This document shows positions 1-6,767 of a stretch of 26,453 bases of DNA, one piece after another. Below the pieces are notes generated by a model. That model was not told the DNA's origin. It saw only the letters and a list, made by a program, of their open reading frames with translations, and made no database searches. The translations under genes and the position numbers were made by a program. Position 1 is the first letter of the stretch. The number at the start of each line of letters is the position of its first letter. Origin of the DNA: an uncultured Bacteroides sp. (GTDB lineage: Bacteria > Bacteroidota > Bacteroidia > Bacteroidales > Bacteroidaceae); assembly GCA_902472795.1 (NCBI GenBank), contig CABROZ010000019.1:1-26453 (forward strand), given 5' to 3'.

Positions 1-1
1 C

Positions 2-274
2 ATGGCACAACAAGTTCAATCAGAAATCAGATATTTAACTCCGCCCTCAGTAGATGTTAAGAAGAAGAAATACTGCCGTTTCAAAAAGAGCGGTATCAAG
101 TACATCGACTACAAAGATCCCGAATTCCTGAAGAAATTCCTGAACGAGCAGGGCAAGATCCTTCCCCGTCGCATCACAGGTACTTCCTTGAAGTATCAGC
201 GTCGTGTGGCTCAGGCTGTGAAGAGAGCACGTCACTTGGCATTGCTGCCTTATGTAACTGATATGATGAAATAA
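2..274 (+). CDS. rpsR: 30S ribosomal protein S18
   Basis: This 90-residue protein is bS18 of the small ribosomal subunit, which sits on the 30S platform next to bS6. The sequence has the basic, lysine-rich N-terminal part and the family core KYCRFKKSGIKYIDYKD, then a segment around residues 52-64 containing KILPRRITGTS and the helix QRRVAQAVKRARHLALLPY. The ATG is at the extreme edge of the window, so the upstream gene (rpsF is expected in this operon) is not visible. rplI starts 15 nt after the stop, which is the conserved rpsF-rpsR-rplI order. Length is normal for Bacteroidetes S18. Confidence 0.98.
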   Translation: MAQQVQSEIRYLTPPSVDVKKKKYCRFKKSGIKYIDYKDPEFLKKFLNEQGKILPRRITGTSLKYQRRVAQAVKRARHLALLPYVTDMMK

Positions 275-284
275 TAAGGAGGAG
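275..284 (+). promoter_or_regulatory. Shine-Dalgarno sequence of rplI
   Basis: TAAGGAGGAG lies 5 nt before the rplI ATG at 290. Such a strong SD is notable because most other genes in this window lack one, as is usual in Bacteroidetes. It supports efficient translation of the second ribosomal protein gene. Confidence 0.8.
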
Positions 285-289
285 ACAGT

Positions 290-739
290 ATGGAAATTAT
301 ATTGAAAGAAGACGTTATCAACTTGGGTTATAAGAACGACATCGTGAACGTTAAGTCCGGTTATGGTCGTAACTACCTCATTCCGACAGGTAAGGCTGTC
401 ATTGCTTCTCCTGCTGCCAAGAAGATGTTGGCTGAAGAGCTGAAACAACGCGCTCACAAGCTGGAGAAAATCAAAAAGGATGCTGAAGAACTGGCTGCTA
501 AGCTGGAAGGCGTATCTTTGAAGATCGCTACCAAGGTCAGCTCGACCGGTACTATCTTTGGTTCTGTAGGCAGCATTCAGATTGCTGACGAACTAGCTAA
601 GCTGGGTCACAACATCGACCGCAAGATTATCTTCGTGAAAGATGCTGTGAAAGAAGTTGGCAACTACAAGGCTGTCATCAAGCTGCACAAGGAAGTTTCT
701 GTTGAGATTCCTTTCGAAGTGGTAGCTGAAGAGGCTTAA
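290..739 (+). CDS. rplI: 50S ribosomal protein L9
   Basis: This 149-residue protein is bL9, a large-subunit protein with two globular domains joined by a long helix. The N-terminal 23S rRNA-binding domain is clear: MEIILKEDVINLGYKND, then VNVKSGYGRNYLIP around residues 20-33, matching the L9 signature. A charged connecting helix (about residues 42-75, rich in K, E and A) leads to the C-terminal domain ending in IPFEVVAEEA. It is cotranscribed with rpsR and followed by a strong intrinsic terminator. Length matches the E. coli protein. Confidence 0.98.
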   Translation: MEIILKEDVINLGYKNDIVNVKSGYGRNYLIPTGKAVIASPAAKKMLAEELKQRAHKLEKIKKDAEELAAKLEGVSLKIATKVSSTGTIFGSVGSIQIADELAKLGHNIDRKIIFVKDAVKEVGNYKAVIKLHKEVSVEIPFEVVAEEA

Positions 740-772
740 TCGCAGAACAGGTTTTTAGAAACATATTGGAAG

Positions 773-803
773 AAGGCACATCGGCAACGGTGTGCCTTTT
801 TTT
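773..803 (+). terminator. Rho-independent terminator after rplI
   Basis: An 11-bp stem (773-783 with 788-798, including one G-U pair) is closed by a GCAA tetraloop of the GNRA class. It runs directly into a tract of seven T ending at 803. It lies 33 nt after the rplI stop and ends the ribosomal protein operon. Confidence 0.9.
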
Positions 804-926
804 GTTGCTGCAGGTTGTACTTCCGGCTGCGGTTGCTGCACGGCTCAGGACGCACTATATACTTGCAGAGGCTGTGAAGCCTTGCCTGTCAATCGGTTAT
901 GTGTGGGGGAATGGAGGGGAAAGTAG

Positions 927-998
927 TACACCCGAAGGGAATCGAACCCTTATCATTGGAACCGGAATCCAGTATTCTATCCATTGAACTACAGGTGC
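927..998 (-). tRNA. tRNA-Arg (anticodon CCG)
   Basis: On the minus strand the 72-nt sequence folds as a full cloverleaf. The acceptor arms are GCACCTG and CGGGTGT, with G-U at the first and sixth pairs. The D arm is GTTC/GAAT, the anticodon arm is CTGGA, TTCCGGT, TCCAA, and the T arm is AAGGG, TTCGATT, CCCTT. The anticodon CCG reads CGG arginine codons. The first anticodon-stem pair is C-A mismatched, the discriminator is A, and no CCA is encoded, so CCA must be added enzymatically. It is transcribed against the flanking rplI and asnA genes from its own promoter at about 1050-1081. Confidence 0.93.
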
Positions 999-1049
999 TT
1001 GAAGCATTCAGGCCGGGCACGGTGTCATGCCCTGGCGGATATTGCAGGG

Positions 1050-1081
1050 CAAAAGTATAAAAAATCTCTGCATAATCCTAA
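1050..1081 (-). promoter_or_regulatory. Probable promoter of tRNA-Arg
   Basis: On the minus strand TACTTTTG (1057-1050) matches the Bacteroides -7 consensus TAnnTTTG. TTAG (1081-1078), one base off the -33 element TTTG, lies exactly 20 nt upstream. The site is about 52 nt before the tRNA 5' end. Confidence 0.65.
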
Positions 1082-1206
1082 CGATTTTCTTTTTTTATAC
1101 CGGCTTTTTCGTTTGTTGTTGCTGTTATTTTGGAATGTATAGAGCAAATAGTGTTTCATTTTGCTGTTTTTTCTGTATAAAATGTAGCATGTATCAATAT
1201 TCTTCT

Positions 1207-1214
1207 TATCTTTG
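1207..1214 (+). promoter_or_regulatory. Probable -7 element of asnA promoter
   Basis: TATCTTTG is a full match to the Bacteroides -7 consensus TAnnTTTG, 38 nt before the asnA ATG. I see no clear -33 TTTG at the expected distance. The flanking 999-1252 region is AT-rich and otherwise shows only the tRNA promoter on the other strand. Confidence 0.55.
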
Positions 1215-1252
1215 CCAGACAATTTTACAATAAAAGAAAGATATTAATAGTC

Positions 1253-2290
1253 ATGAGTTACTTGATAAAACCTGAAAACTATACCCCATTGCTCGATCTG
1301 CAGCAGACGGAGCTTGGCATTAAGCAGATTAAGGATTTCTTCCAGATGAACCTTTCGTCCGAACTGCGTTTGCGCCGTGTCACGGCTCCCTTGTTCGTGT
1401 TGAAGGGAATGGGTATCAACGACGATCTGAACGGAGTGGAACGCCCCGTTTCGTTTCCGATTAAGGATTTGGGCGACGCGCAGGCCGAAGTGGTGCATTC
1501 GCTTGCCAAGTGGAAACGCCTGACGCTGGCCGAGTACCACATCGAGCCGGGATACGGCATCTATACCGACATGAACGCCATCCGTGCCGACGAGGAACTG
1601 GGCAACCTGCATTCGCTGTACGTTGACCAGTGGGACTGGGAACGTGTCATCACCGCGGCCGACCGCAACGTGGATTTCCTGAAGGAGATCGTTACCCGCA
1701 TTTATGCTGCCATGGTGCGTACGGAATACATGGTGTACGAAATGTACCCGCAAATTAAGCCTTGTCTGCCGCAGAAGCTGCACTTCATACACGCCGAGGA
1801 GTTGCGCCGCCTGTATCCGGACATGGAACCCAAGTGCCGCGAACATGCCATCACGAAGAAGTACGGAGCGGTGTTCATCATCGGTATCGGTTGCAAGCTG
1901 GGCGACGGGAAGAAGCACGACGGACGTGCTCCGGACTACGACGACTACACGACGCCGGGACTGAACGATCTGCCGGGACTGAACGGCGACTTAGTGCTGT
2001 GGGACGAGGTACTTCAACGCAGCATCGAGCTTTCGTCGATGGGTATCCGTGTGGACAAGAAGTCGCTGTTGCAGCAGCTGAAGGAAGAAGGTCAGGAGCA
2101 ACGCCTGCAACTTTACTTCCACAAACGGCTGATGGACGACACGCTGCCGCTCTCCATCGGTGGCGGTATCGGGCAGTCGCGCCTGTGCATGTTCTACTTG
2201 CGGAAGGCGCACATTGGTGAAATTCAGGCAAGCATCTGGCCCGAATCCATGCGCGAGGAGTGCAAGGCTTGCGGCATACACCTGATTTGA
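1253..2290 (+). CDS. asnA: Aspartate--ammonia ligase (asparagine synthetase A)
   Basis: This 345-residue cytoplasmic enzyme makes asparagine from aspartate, ammonia and ATP through an aspartyl-adenylate. It belongs to the AsnA family, which has a class II aminoacyl-tRNA-synthetase-like fold. Family segments seen include the N-terminal YTPLLDLQQTELGIKQIKDF, LRLRRVTAPLFV near residue 40, VHSLAKWKRLTL, the central YTDMNAIRADE, VDQWDWERVI, and the C-terminal GGGIGQSRLCMFYLRKAHIG, which resembles the class II ATP-binding motif. It is slightly longer than E. coli AsnA (330 residues). The ATG at 1253 follows a promoter-like site by 38 nt. ung follows after 48 nt and may be cotranscribed. Confidence 0.97.
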   Translation: MSYLIKPENYTPLLDLQQTELGIKQIKDFFQMNLSSELRLRRVTAPLFVLKGMGINDDLNGVERPVSFPIKDLGDAQAEVVHSLAKWKRLTLAEYHIEPGYGIYTDMNAIRADEELGNLHSLYVDQWDWERVITAADRNVDFLKEIVTRIYAAMVRTEYMVYEMYPQIKPCLPQKLHFIHAEELRRLYPDMEPKCREHAITKKYGAVFIIGIGCKLGDGKKHDGRAPDYDDYTTPGLNDLPGLNGDLVLWDEVLQRSIELSSMGIRVDKKSLLQQLKEEGQEQRLQLYFHKRLMDDTLPLSIGGGIGQSRLCMFYLRKAHIGEIQASIWPESMREECKACGIHLI

Positions 2291-2338
2291 TGAAAAATAT
2301 TTGTATCTTAGCTGCCGAAAAGCTAATCGTACAAATAG

Positions 2339-3004
2339 ATGATGAATGTTCAGATAGAAGAGAGCTGGAAGGCGCGTCTGCAGCCTGAGTTCGACAAAGA
2401 TTACTTCCGCACGCTGACCGAATTCGTGCGCCAGGAATACGCCCATGGGCCTGTCTATCCTCCGGGAAAGCTGATTTTCAATGCTTTCAATCTTTGCCCT
2501 TTCGATAAAGTTAAGGTAGTTATCATCGGGCAGGATCCTTATCACGGACCGGGACAGGCCCATGGCCTTTGCTTTTCGGTGAACGACGGCATCCCTTTTC
2601 CGCCGTCGTTGGTGAATATCTTCAAGGAAATCAAGGATGACATAGGAACCGACATTCCCGCCACGGGCAATCTGACCCGCTGGGCACAGCAGGGCGTGCT
2701 GCTGCTCAATGCCACGCTGACGGTGCGGGCGCATCAGGCGGGTTCGCATCAGAACCACGGTTGGGAAACCTTTACCGATGCCGTCATACGCCTGCTGGCC
2801 GAGCAGCGCGAGCACCTTGTGTTTATCCTGTGGGGAGCTTATGCGCAGCGAAAAGGCGCCTTTATCGACCGAAGCAGGCATCTTGTGCTGACTTCGGCGC
2901 ATCCTTCGCCCCTTTCTGCCTATCACGGCTTTTTCGGAAACCACCACTTCAGCCTGGCCAACGCCTATCTGCGCGAGCACGGCGAGGGGGAAATCGTCTG
3001 GTAA
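2339..3004 (+). CDS. ung: Uracil-DNA glycosylase, family 1
   Basis: This 221-residue enzyme removes uracil from DNA and starts base-excision repair. The family 1 signatures are intact. GQDPYHG is at residues 64-70, with Asp66 as the water-activating residue. FPPSLVNIFKEI is the proline-rich loop, LLLNATLTV holds the uracil-recognition Asn, and HPSPLSAYHGFFG begins at His188, the catalytic histidine and minor-groove loop. Length is close to E. coli Ung (229). Two adjacent ATGs at 2339 and 2342 are possible starts; the difference is one residue. The gene lies 48 nt after asnA on the same strand and is followed by an unusual repeat array. Confidence 0.97.
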   Translation: MMNVQIEESWKARLQPEFDKDYFRTLTEFVRQEYAHGPVYPPGKLIFNAFNLCPFDKVKVVIIGQDPYHGPGQAHGLCFSVNDGIPFPPSLVNIFKEIKDDIGTDIPATGNLTRWAQQGVLLLNATLTVRAHQAGSHQNHGWETFTDAVIRLLAEQREHLVFILWGAYAQRKGAFIDRSRHLVLTSAHPSPLSAYHGFFGNHHFSLANAYLREHGEGEIVW

Positions 3005-3057
3005 CCTCAAGCATCTTTTGTGGAAACAGCTGGCTGCAAGGTCGCTGCACGCAGGTT

Positions 3058-3210
3058 GCAGTGTCACTGCATCCCGCTTTGCAGTGTTACTGCACACCTG
3101 TTTGCAGTGTTACTGCACACGCCTTTGCAGTGCTACTGCAACCCGTTTGCAGTAGCTCTGCAACCAGTGTGCAGCATTGCTGCAGCCTGTGTGCAGTGAG
3201 TCTGCAACGA
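3058..3210. repeat. Tandem array of seven 22-23-bp dyad units after ung
   Basis: Seven copies of a unit beginning GCAG start at 3058, 3081, 3104, 3127, 3149, 3171 and 3193, giving spacings of 23, 23, 23, 22, 22 and 22 bp. Each core is a short palindrome such as GCAGTGTCACTGC, TGCAGTGTTACTGCA or GCAGCATTGCTGC. The arms co-vary in part: GCAGTG/TACTGC in most units, GCAGCA/TGCTGC in the sixth. Linkers are pyrimidine/GT-rich (CACACC, AACCCG). The array starts 54 nt after the ung stop. Its function is unknown; candidates are a protein-binding array or 3'-UTR hairpins. Confidence 0.85.
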
Positions 3211-3220
3211 GCAGTCAGGA

Positions 3221-3247
3221 GGCCGGTAACCCGTGTTACCGGCCTTT
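3221..3247 (+). terminator. Hairpin, possible terminator of the asnA-ung transcript
   Basis: GGCCGGTAAC (3221-3230) and GTTACCGGCC (3235-3244) form a perfect 10-bp stem with a CCGT loop, followed by only three T. It lies between convergent genes. The short T run makes it a weak intrinsic terminator on plus, and the minus side has no T run. Confidence 0.5.
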
Positions 3248-3332
3248 ATGGTCGATGTGTGTCCGATTTCGTCCGTATGTTTGCTGCCGGAAGGGCAGGC
3301 AGGGAGGATGCAACGGGGCCTGCCGGGCGGGG

Positions 3333-6113
3333 TTAATACCACTGTATGTTGCTCTGCGTCTGGCTGCGTTGCTCCCACTTCAGGTCTTGCAGGATGCTGG
3401 CGTTGGCACGTATCGTGAAGTTGTAGTACTTCCAGCGTCCGAAGGGCGAGAGGCTGGCCGACATGCTGAAGCAGTGCAGGTCGCGCGTGATGTTGAAGGC
3501 CGTCTGTACGATTTCCTTGCTTTCGAAGTCGTAACCCGAGTTGAAGTTGATGGCCCACTTATTGGAGATCTTGATGTTTCCGTTGATGTTCAGCGCGTTC
3601 AGGCTGATCTTGTAGGGATAGCGCATGCTTTTCCGGTTGATGGGCTTGCTGGTGTCCTCGCTGATGTTGAAGCCGGTGCTCAGGTTGATGGACCAGGGCA
3701 TCTTGAACACCTGGTAGCCGTCGCTGTCGGCTGCGGCTTTTTCGGTCTTCTTCTGGTTCCGGTTGGATGGGTTGGCCTCGTCGGTGGCATTGCCGTTGGT
3801 GGTGCCGTCTCCTTGTCCGTCGCCGTTCTTGTTGTTTCCTTCGTCCAGTTTCTCGCCGGTGAACAGGGCTTTCAGTTTCTTCCACGTGTCGTTGTTCAGG
3901 GTGTAGCTGAACGATGTTCCATATCCCTGGAATCGTCCGAATCGTCCGTACGACCATTCGGTACGGTCGCTCTGCACCACGTTTCCGTTCTTGTCGAAGG
4001 CATAGGCGTAGGTGGCAAAGGTGGAGCTCATGCTGAACGTGTAGTTCTTGGTGAGCTTCAGACGCAGGTTCAGGTTCAGGTTGCTCCACGGGCGGACAGT
4101 GGCAGCCGTGTTGTACGAGATGCTGGCGCCCAGTTCGTCTATCAGACTGATCTTGTGGATGGAGTCGTTCTTGTCCTTGTACTTCATTTCGAGGTTGTTC
4201 GAGATGCTGAAGGAGATGTTTCCCGAACGTCCCTGGCTGGGCGGGCTGAAGGCCTGTCCGGAGTAGGGTGAATAGACGACGGTGTCCTGCGTGCCGTCCG
4301 AGTTGGGCTTCATGTACGATGTCCAGTATCCGTAGCGTTCGGCTCCGAAGTCGGGCGATGCGCTGAACGAGATGGACGGCGTGATGACGTGGCGTATCTG
4401 GATGGCCTTCTTCGGGAAGATGATCGGCTTGTACATGCCGTATATCTTGGTGTTGACGCTCATGCTGGCGCTGTAGTTATAGACGCGGTTGAATCCGTAT
4501 ATCGTGTCGCTCACTTCGGCGCCCGTGCCGTTGGTTCCCGCTGTCGGGTCCCAGTCTTTCATCACCTTGCGTGTGTACCAGCGTTCGGTGTAGTTCACGC
4601 TGGGCGTCACATTGAAGTACTTGAACAGGGTGAAGGTGGCGCTGATGGGAATTTCGTGTTGCATGCCGTTTTCCCAGTCTCTGAGCAGGTTCGACTTGAA
4701 CAGCATGTTGTCCTTCGTCTGTATGCTGTTCTTCATTCGTCCGGTGTATCGGATGGAGATTTTCTCGTACCATTTCTCTTCGCCCACGGCTTTCTTCCTT
4801 TTGAAGGGGAAGATGGTGGTCAGCGAAATGTTCAGGTCGGGTAAGGTCATGTTGATCGAAGAGTCCTTCATGCTTTGGGCGATGTTCGACGTAGCCGATA
4901 CGGTCAGCTTCTTGTCGAAGAAGTAGCGCGTATAGCTGACGCTGGATGTCTTGGTATTCTGCGACATGGCCTGCGAGTTGTACAGGTTGTCGATGTTGGT
5001 GCGTTCGTAGCTACTGGTGGCAAAGTTCACGCTGGCCGAGAAAGTCTGGTTGGGGTTGGCCTTGGCATCCTGGCGGTGCGACCACACAATCTTGAAGTCC
5101 TTGGCCACCGAATAGTCTGGCAGTCCCTTGTCGCCCGTCTTGGTCACCTGGTAGCTGGCCTGCAGCAAGCCGGAATATTTGTATCGTTTGATGTAGTTGG
5201 ACTCGACGTTCAGTGCCCACGACCCTTTGGTGAAGATGTCGCCGCGCAGCTTCAGGTCCATCTGGTCGCTGATGGCAAAGTAGTAACCGCCGTCGGTCAG
5301 ACCGAAACCGCGGTTGGAGTCGTCCATGTAAGTAGGCATGATGAAGCCCGACTGGTAACTGCTCGAGAAGGGGAAGAAGAAGAACGGCACTGCCAGCGGC
5401 AGGGGGACGTCTTCCACCACGAGGTAGGCAGGACCGGTTACGACGTTCTTCTTGGGACGCACTTTGGCGTAGGTCATCTGCATGTAGAAGTGAGGATGTT
5501 CGTGGTTGTCGCACGTCGTGTATCGTCCTTGCTTCATGTAGAGCTCGTCGTTGGCTCCTTTCTTGGCATTGTTGCCGGTCACGTAGCCTTCGCCCTGCTG
5601 GCTGGTTACGTCGCTGATGATACCTTTCTTGCTCTTGAAGTTGTAGCGTATGGTGTTTGTTTCGTAGGGCGTCTCGCCGTCCTTGAAGACCGGCGTACCC
5701 GACACGTTGCCTAACGAGTCTTCCACACCGTGGGCAAAAACGGTGCTGCTGTCCATGTTCATCGTGATGACGTCGGCCGTCAGTTCGATGGGACTGCGGG
5801 GTTGCTGATAGACCACTTTGCCTTGGCCGTACAAGTGGGCGAATCCGCTTTGGGTGAATACGATGGAGTCGGTGGCTTCGTAGGTGACGGGTGCGTCCAA
5901 TCCTTCCTTTTTGGGCGGGGCGGCTACCGTGTCTGCAGCCAGTGTGTCTCGTCCGATGGAGTCTGCCGGCAGCGAGTCTTGCAGGATGGCAGTAGTGTCC
6001 GTCCTGTTAACGGGCGGATTCATTCTTCCCCTTCTGCGTTGCGACACGGCTTCACCCGAGAGGAAGAGCAAGACAAATAGCAGTACGAACGATATGATTA
6101 TTCTTGGTTTCAA
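3333..6113 (-). CDS. lptD: Outer-membrane LPS-assembly protein LptD (Bacteroidetes type)
   Basis: This 926-residue protein is the likely outer-membrane translocon that inserts lipopolysaccharide into the outer leaflet. A signal peptide (IIISFVLLFVLLFLSGEAVS, about residues 5-24) is followed by a low-complexity linker. An OstA/LptA-like domain spans roughly residues 75-220 (FAHLYGQGKVVYQQ, ELTADVITMNMDSSTVFAHG, RYTTCDNHEHPHFY). A large beta-barrel of alternating polar and aromatic strands ends in the terminal aromatic QWY. It is larger than E. coli LptD (784), as is typical for this phylum. The only start keeping the signal peptide is TTG at 6113: an in-frame TAA lies three codons upstream, and the first ATG (residue 31) would remove the signal. 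It has its own promoter-like site at 6150-6157. The LptE partner is not visible here. Confidence 0.88.
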   Translation of the reverse strand: MKPRIIISFVLLFVLLFLSGEAVSQRRRGRMNPPVNRTDTTAILQDSLPADSIGRDTLAADTVAAPPKKEGLDAPVTYEATDSIVFTQSGFAHLYGQGKVVYQQPRSPIELTADVITMNMDSSTVFAHGVEDSLGNVSGTPVFKDGETPYETNTIRYNFKSKKGIISDVTSQQGEGYVTGNNAKKGANDELYMKQGRYTTCDNHEHPHFYMQMTYAKVRPKKNVVTGPAYLVVEDVPLPLAVPFFFFPFSSSYQSGFIMPTYMDDSNRGFGLTDGGYYFAISDQMDLKLRGDIFTKGSWALNVESNYIKRYKYSGLLQASYQVTKTGDKGLPDYSVAKDFKIVWSHRQDAKANPNQTFSASVNFATSSYERTNIDNLYNSQAMSQNTKTSSVSYTRYFFDKKLTVSATSNIAQSMKDSSINMTLPDLNISLTTIFPFKRKKAVGEEKWYEKISIRYTGRMKNSIQTKDNMLFKSNLLRDWENGMQHEIPISATFTLFKYFNVTPSVNYTERWYTRKVMKDWDPTAGTNGTGAEVSDTIYGFNRVYNYSASMSVNTKIYGMYKPIIFPKKAIQIRHVITPSISFSASPDFGAERYGYWTSYMKPNSDGTQDTVVYSPYSGQAFSPPSQGRSGNISFSISNNLEMKYKDKNDSIHKISLIDELGASISYNTAATVRPWSNLNLNLRLKLTKNYTFSMSSTFATYAYAFDKNGNVVQSDRTEWSYGRFGRFQGYGTSFSYTLNNDTWKKLKALFTGEKLDEGNNKNGDGQGDGTTNGNATDEANPSNRNQKKTEKAAADSDGYQVFKMPWSINLSTGFNISEDTSKPINRKSMRYPYKISLNALNINGNIKISNKWAINFNSGYDFESKEIVQTAFNITRDLHCFSMSASLSPFGRWKYYNFTIRANASILQDLKWEQRSQTQSNIQWY

Positions 6114-6149
6114 TGATTTTATTTACTAATAGTTTCCGCTTTAGTGGGG

Positions 6150-6157
6150 CAAAAGTA
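6150..6157 (-). promoter_or_regulatory. Probable -7 element of lptD promoter
   Basis: On the minus strand TACTTTTG matches TAnnTTTG, 36 nt upstream of the TTG start of lptD. No convincing -33 TTTG is seen. It lets lptD be transcribed apart from the HD gene upstream. Confidence 0.55.
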
Positions 6158-6202
6158 CGTATTTTATACGGATAATTCTCTTTTTTAATGAAATTTAGAT
6201 TG

Positions 6203-6739
6203 TTACAAGAAGAGTTCGCACCAGTGGTCGAAGCGTTTCAGTCCGGCTTCTCCGTAGCGTTCCAGGCTTTTCCGGGCCTTCTCCACCGACTTCTCTTTGT
6301 CCAAATGTGTCTTCGAGTAGAACTTGTCGGCAAAGCAGATGATCTGTTCTTCCAGGCTGACAGGCACCATTTCGCGGTGGGGCACGGGCAGGTTGTCGGC
6401 AATGATTCTGTCCAATGACAGTCCGGCACCCGTATGTCGTTCGCACACTAAGGCGTGGCGGGGGAAGCCCTCGGCGCGTACTAAGTCGGCGCCCAAGTAG
6501 CCGTGGCAGATGTAGGGCTTGTCGCCGAAGCAGTAGATGCTGTCGGCGTCTGTCAGAAAGATGCCGATGTCGTGCAGCATGGCTGCTTCGTAGATGAATT
6601 CTTTGTCTAACTGCAACTCCGGATGCCGCTCGGCCATTTGCAATGCCTTGTCGGCCACCGAGTGGCTGTGCGTCAGCAGGATGTGTTTCAGTTCGTTCGG
6701 TTCAGGATAATACTTGTCAATCAACAGTTCGGGTGACAT
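6203..6739 (-). CDS. HD-domain phosphohydrolase (HDIG family), function unknown
   Basis: This 178-residue soluble protein has the HD superfamily metal site. His24/His26 lie in LTHSHSVADKAL, the HD pair at residues 56-57 is in AAMLHDIGIF, His79 is in YICHGYLGA, His102 is in ERHTGAGL, and Asp138 is in CFADKFYSKT. HD proteins of this type hydrolyse phosphate esters, often of nucleotides, but the substrate cannot be told from sequence. The C-terminus is a basic helix (KARKSLERYGEAGLKRFDHW). It starts 28 nt after the stop of the ArnT-like gene on the same strand, so the two are probably cotranscribed. Small stand-alone HD proteins like this are common in Bacteroidetes. Confidence 0.88.
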   Translation of the reverse strand: MSPELLIDKYYPEPNELKHILLTHSHSVADKALQMAERHPELQLDKEFIYEAAMLHDIGIFLTDADSIYCFGDKPYICHGYLGADLVRAEGFPRHALVCERHTGAGLSLDRIIADNLPVPHREMVPVSLEEQIICFADKFYSKTHLDKEKSVEKARKSLERYGEAGLKRFDHWCELFL

Positions 6740-6767
6740 GGTAATCTATGTTATATATAGGTAAGCG

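Larger units (their letters stand above)
3005..3332. other. Intergenic region between convergent ung and lptD
   Basis: These 328 bases hold no credible gene. They contain a seven-unit dyad repeat array (3058-3210) and a perfect 10-bp hairpin (3221-3244). The remaining bases up to the lptD stop at 3333 are GC-rich, and I see nothing else in them. Confidence 0.75.

Noticed and set aside
766..987. Small open frame after rplI
   Set aside because: It overlaps the rplI terminator and the tRNA-Arg on the opposite strand, so it is not credible as a gene.
3058..3210. CRISPR array
   Set aside because: The units repeat end to end at 22-23 bp with similar linkers and no unique spacers of about 30 bp. 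There are no cas genes nearby. The same holds for 14204-14281 and 26371-26453.
3177..4271. Open frame of 364 codons on plus across the lptD 3' end
   Set aside because: It runs through the repeat array and antisense to the LptD barrel. The composition is valine/glycine-rich shadow sequence with no family match.
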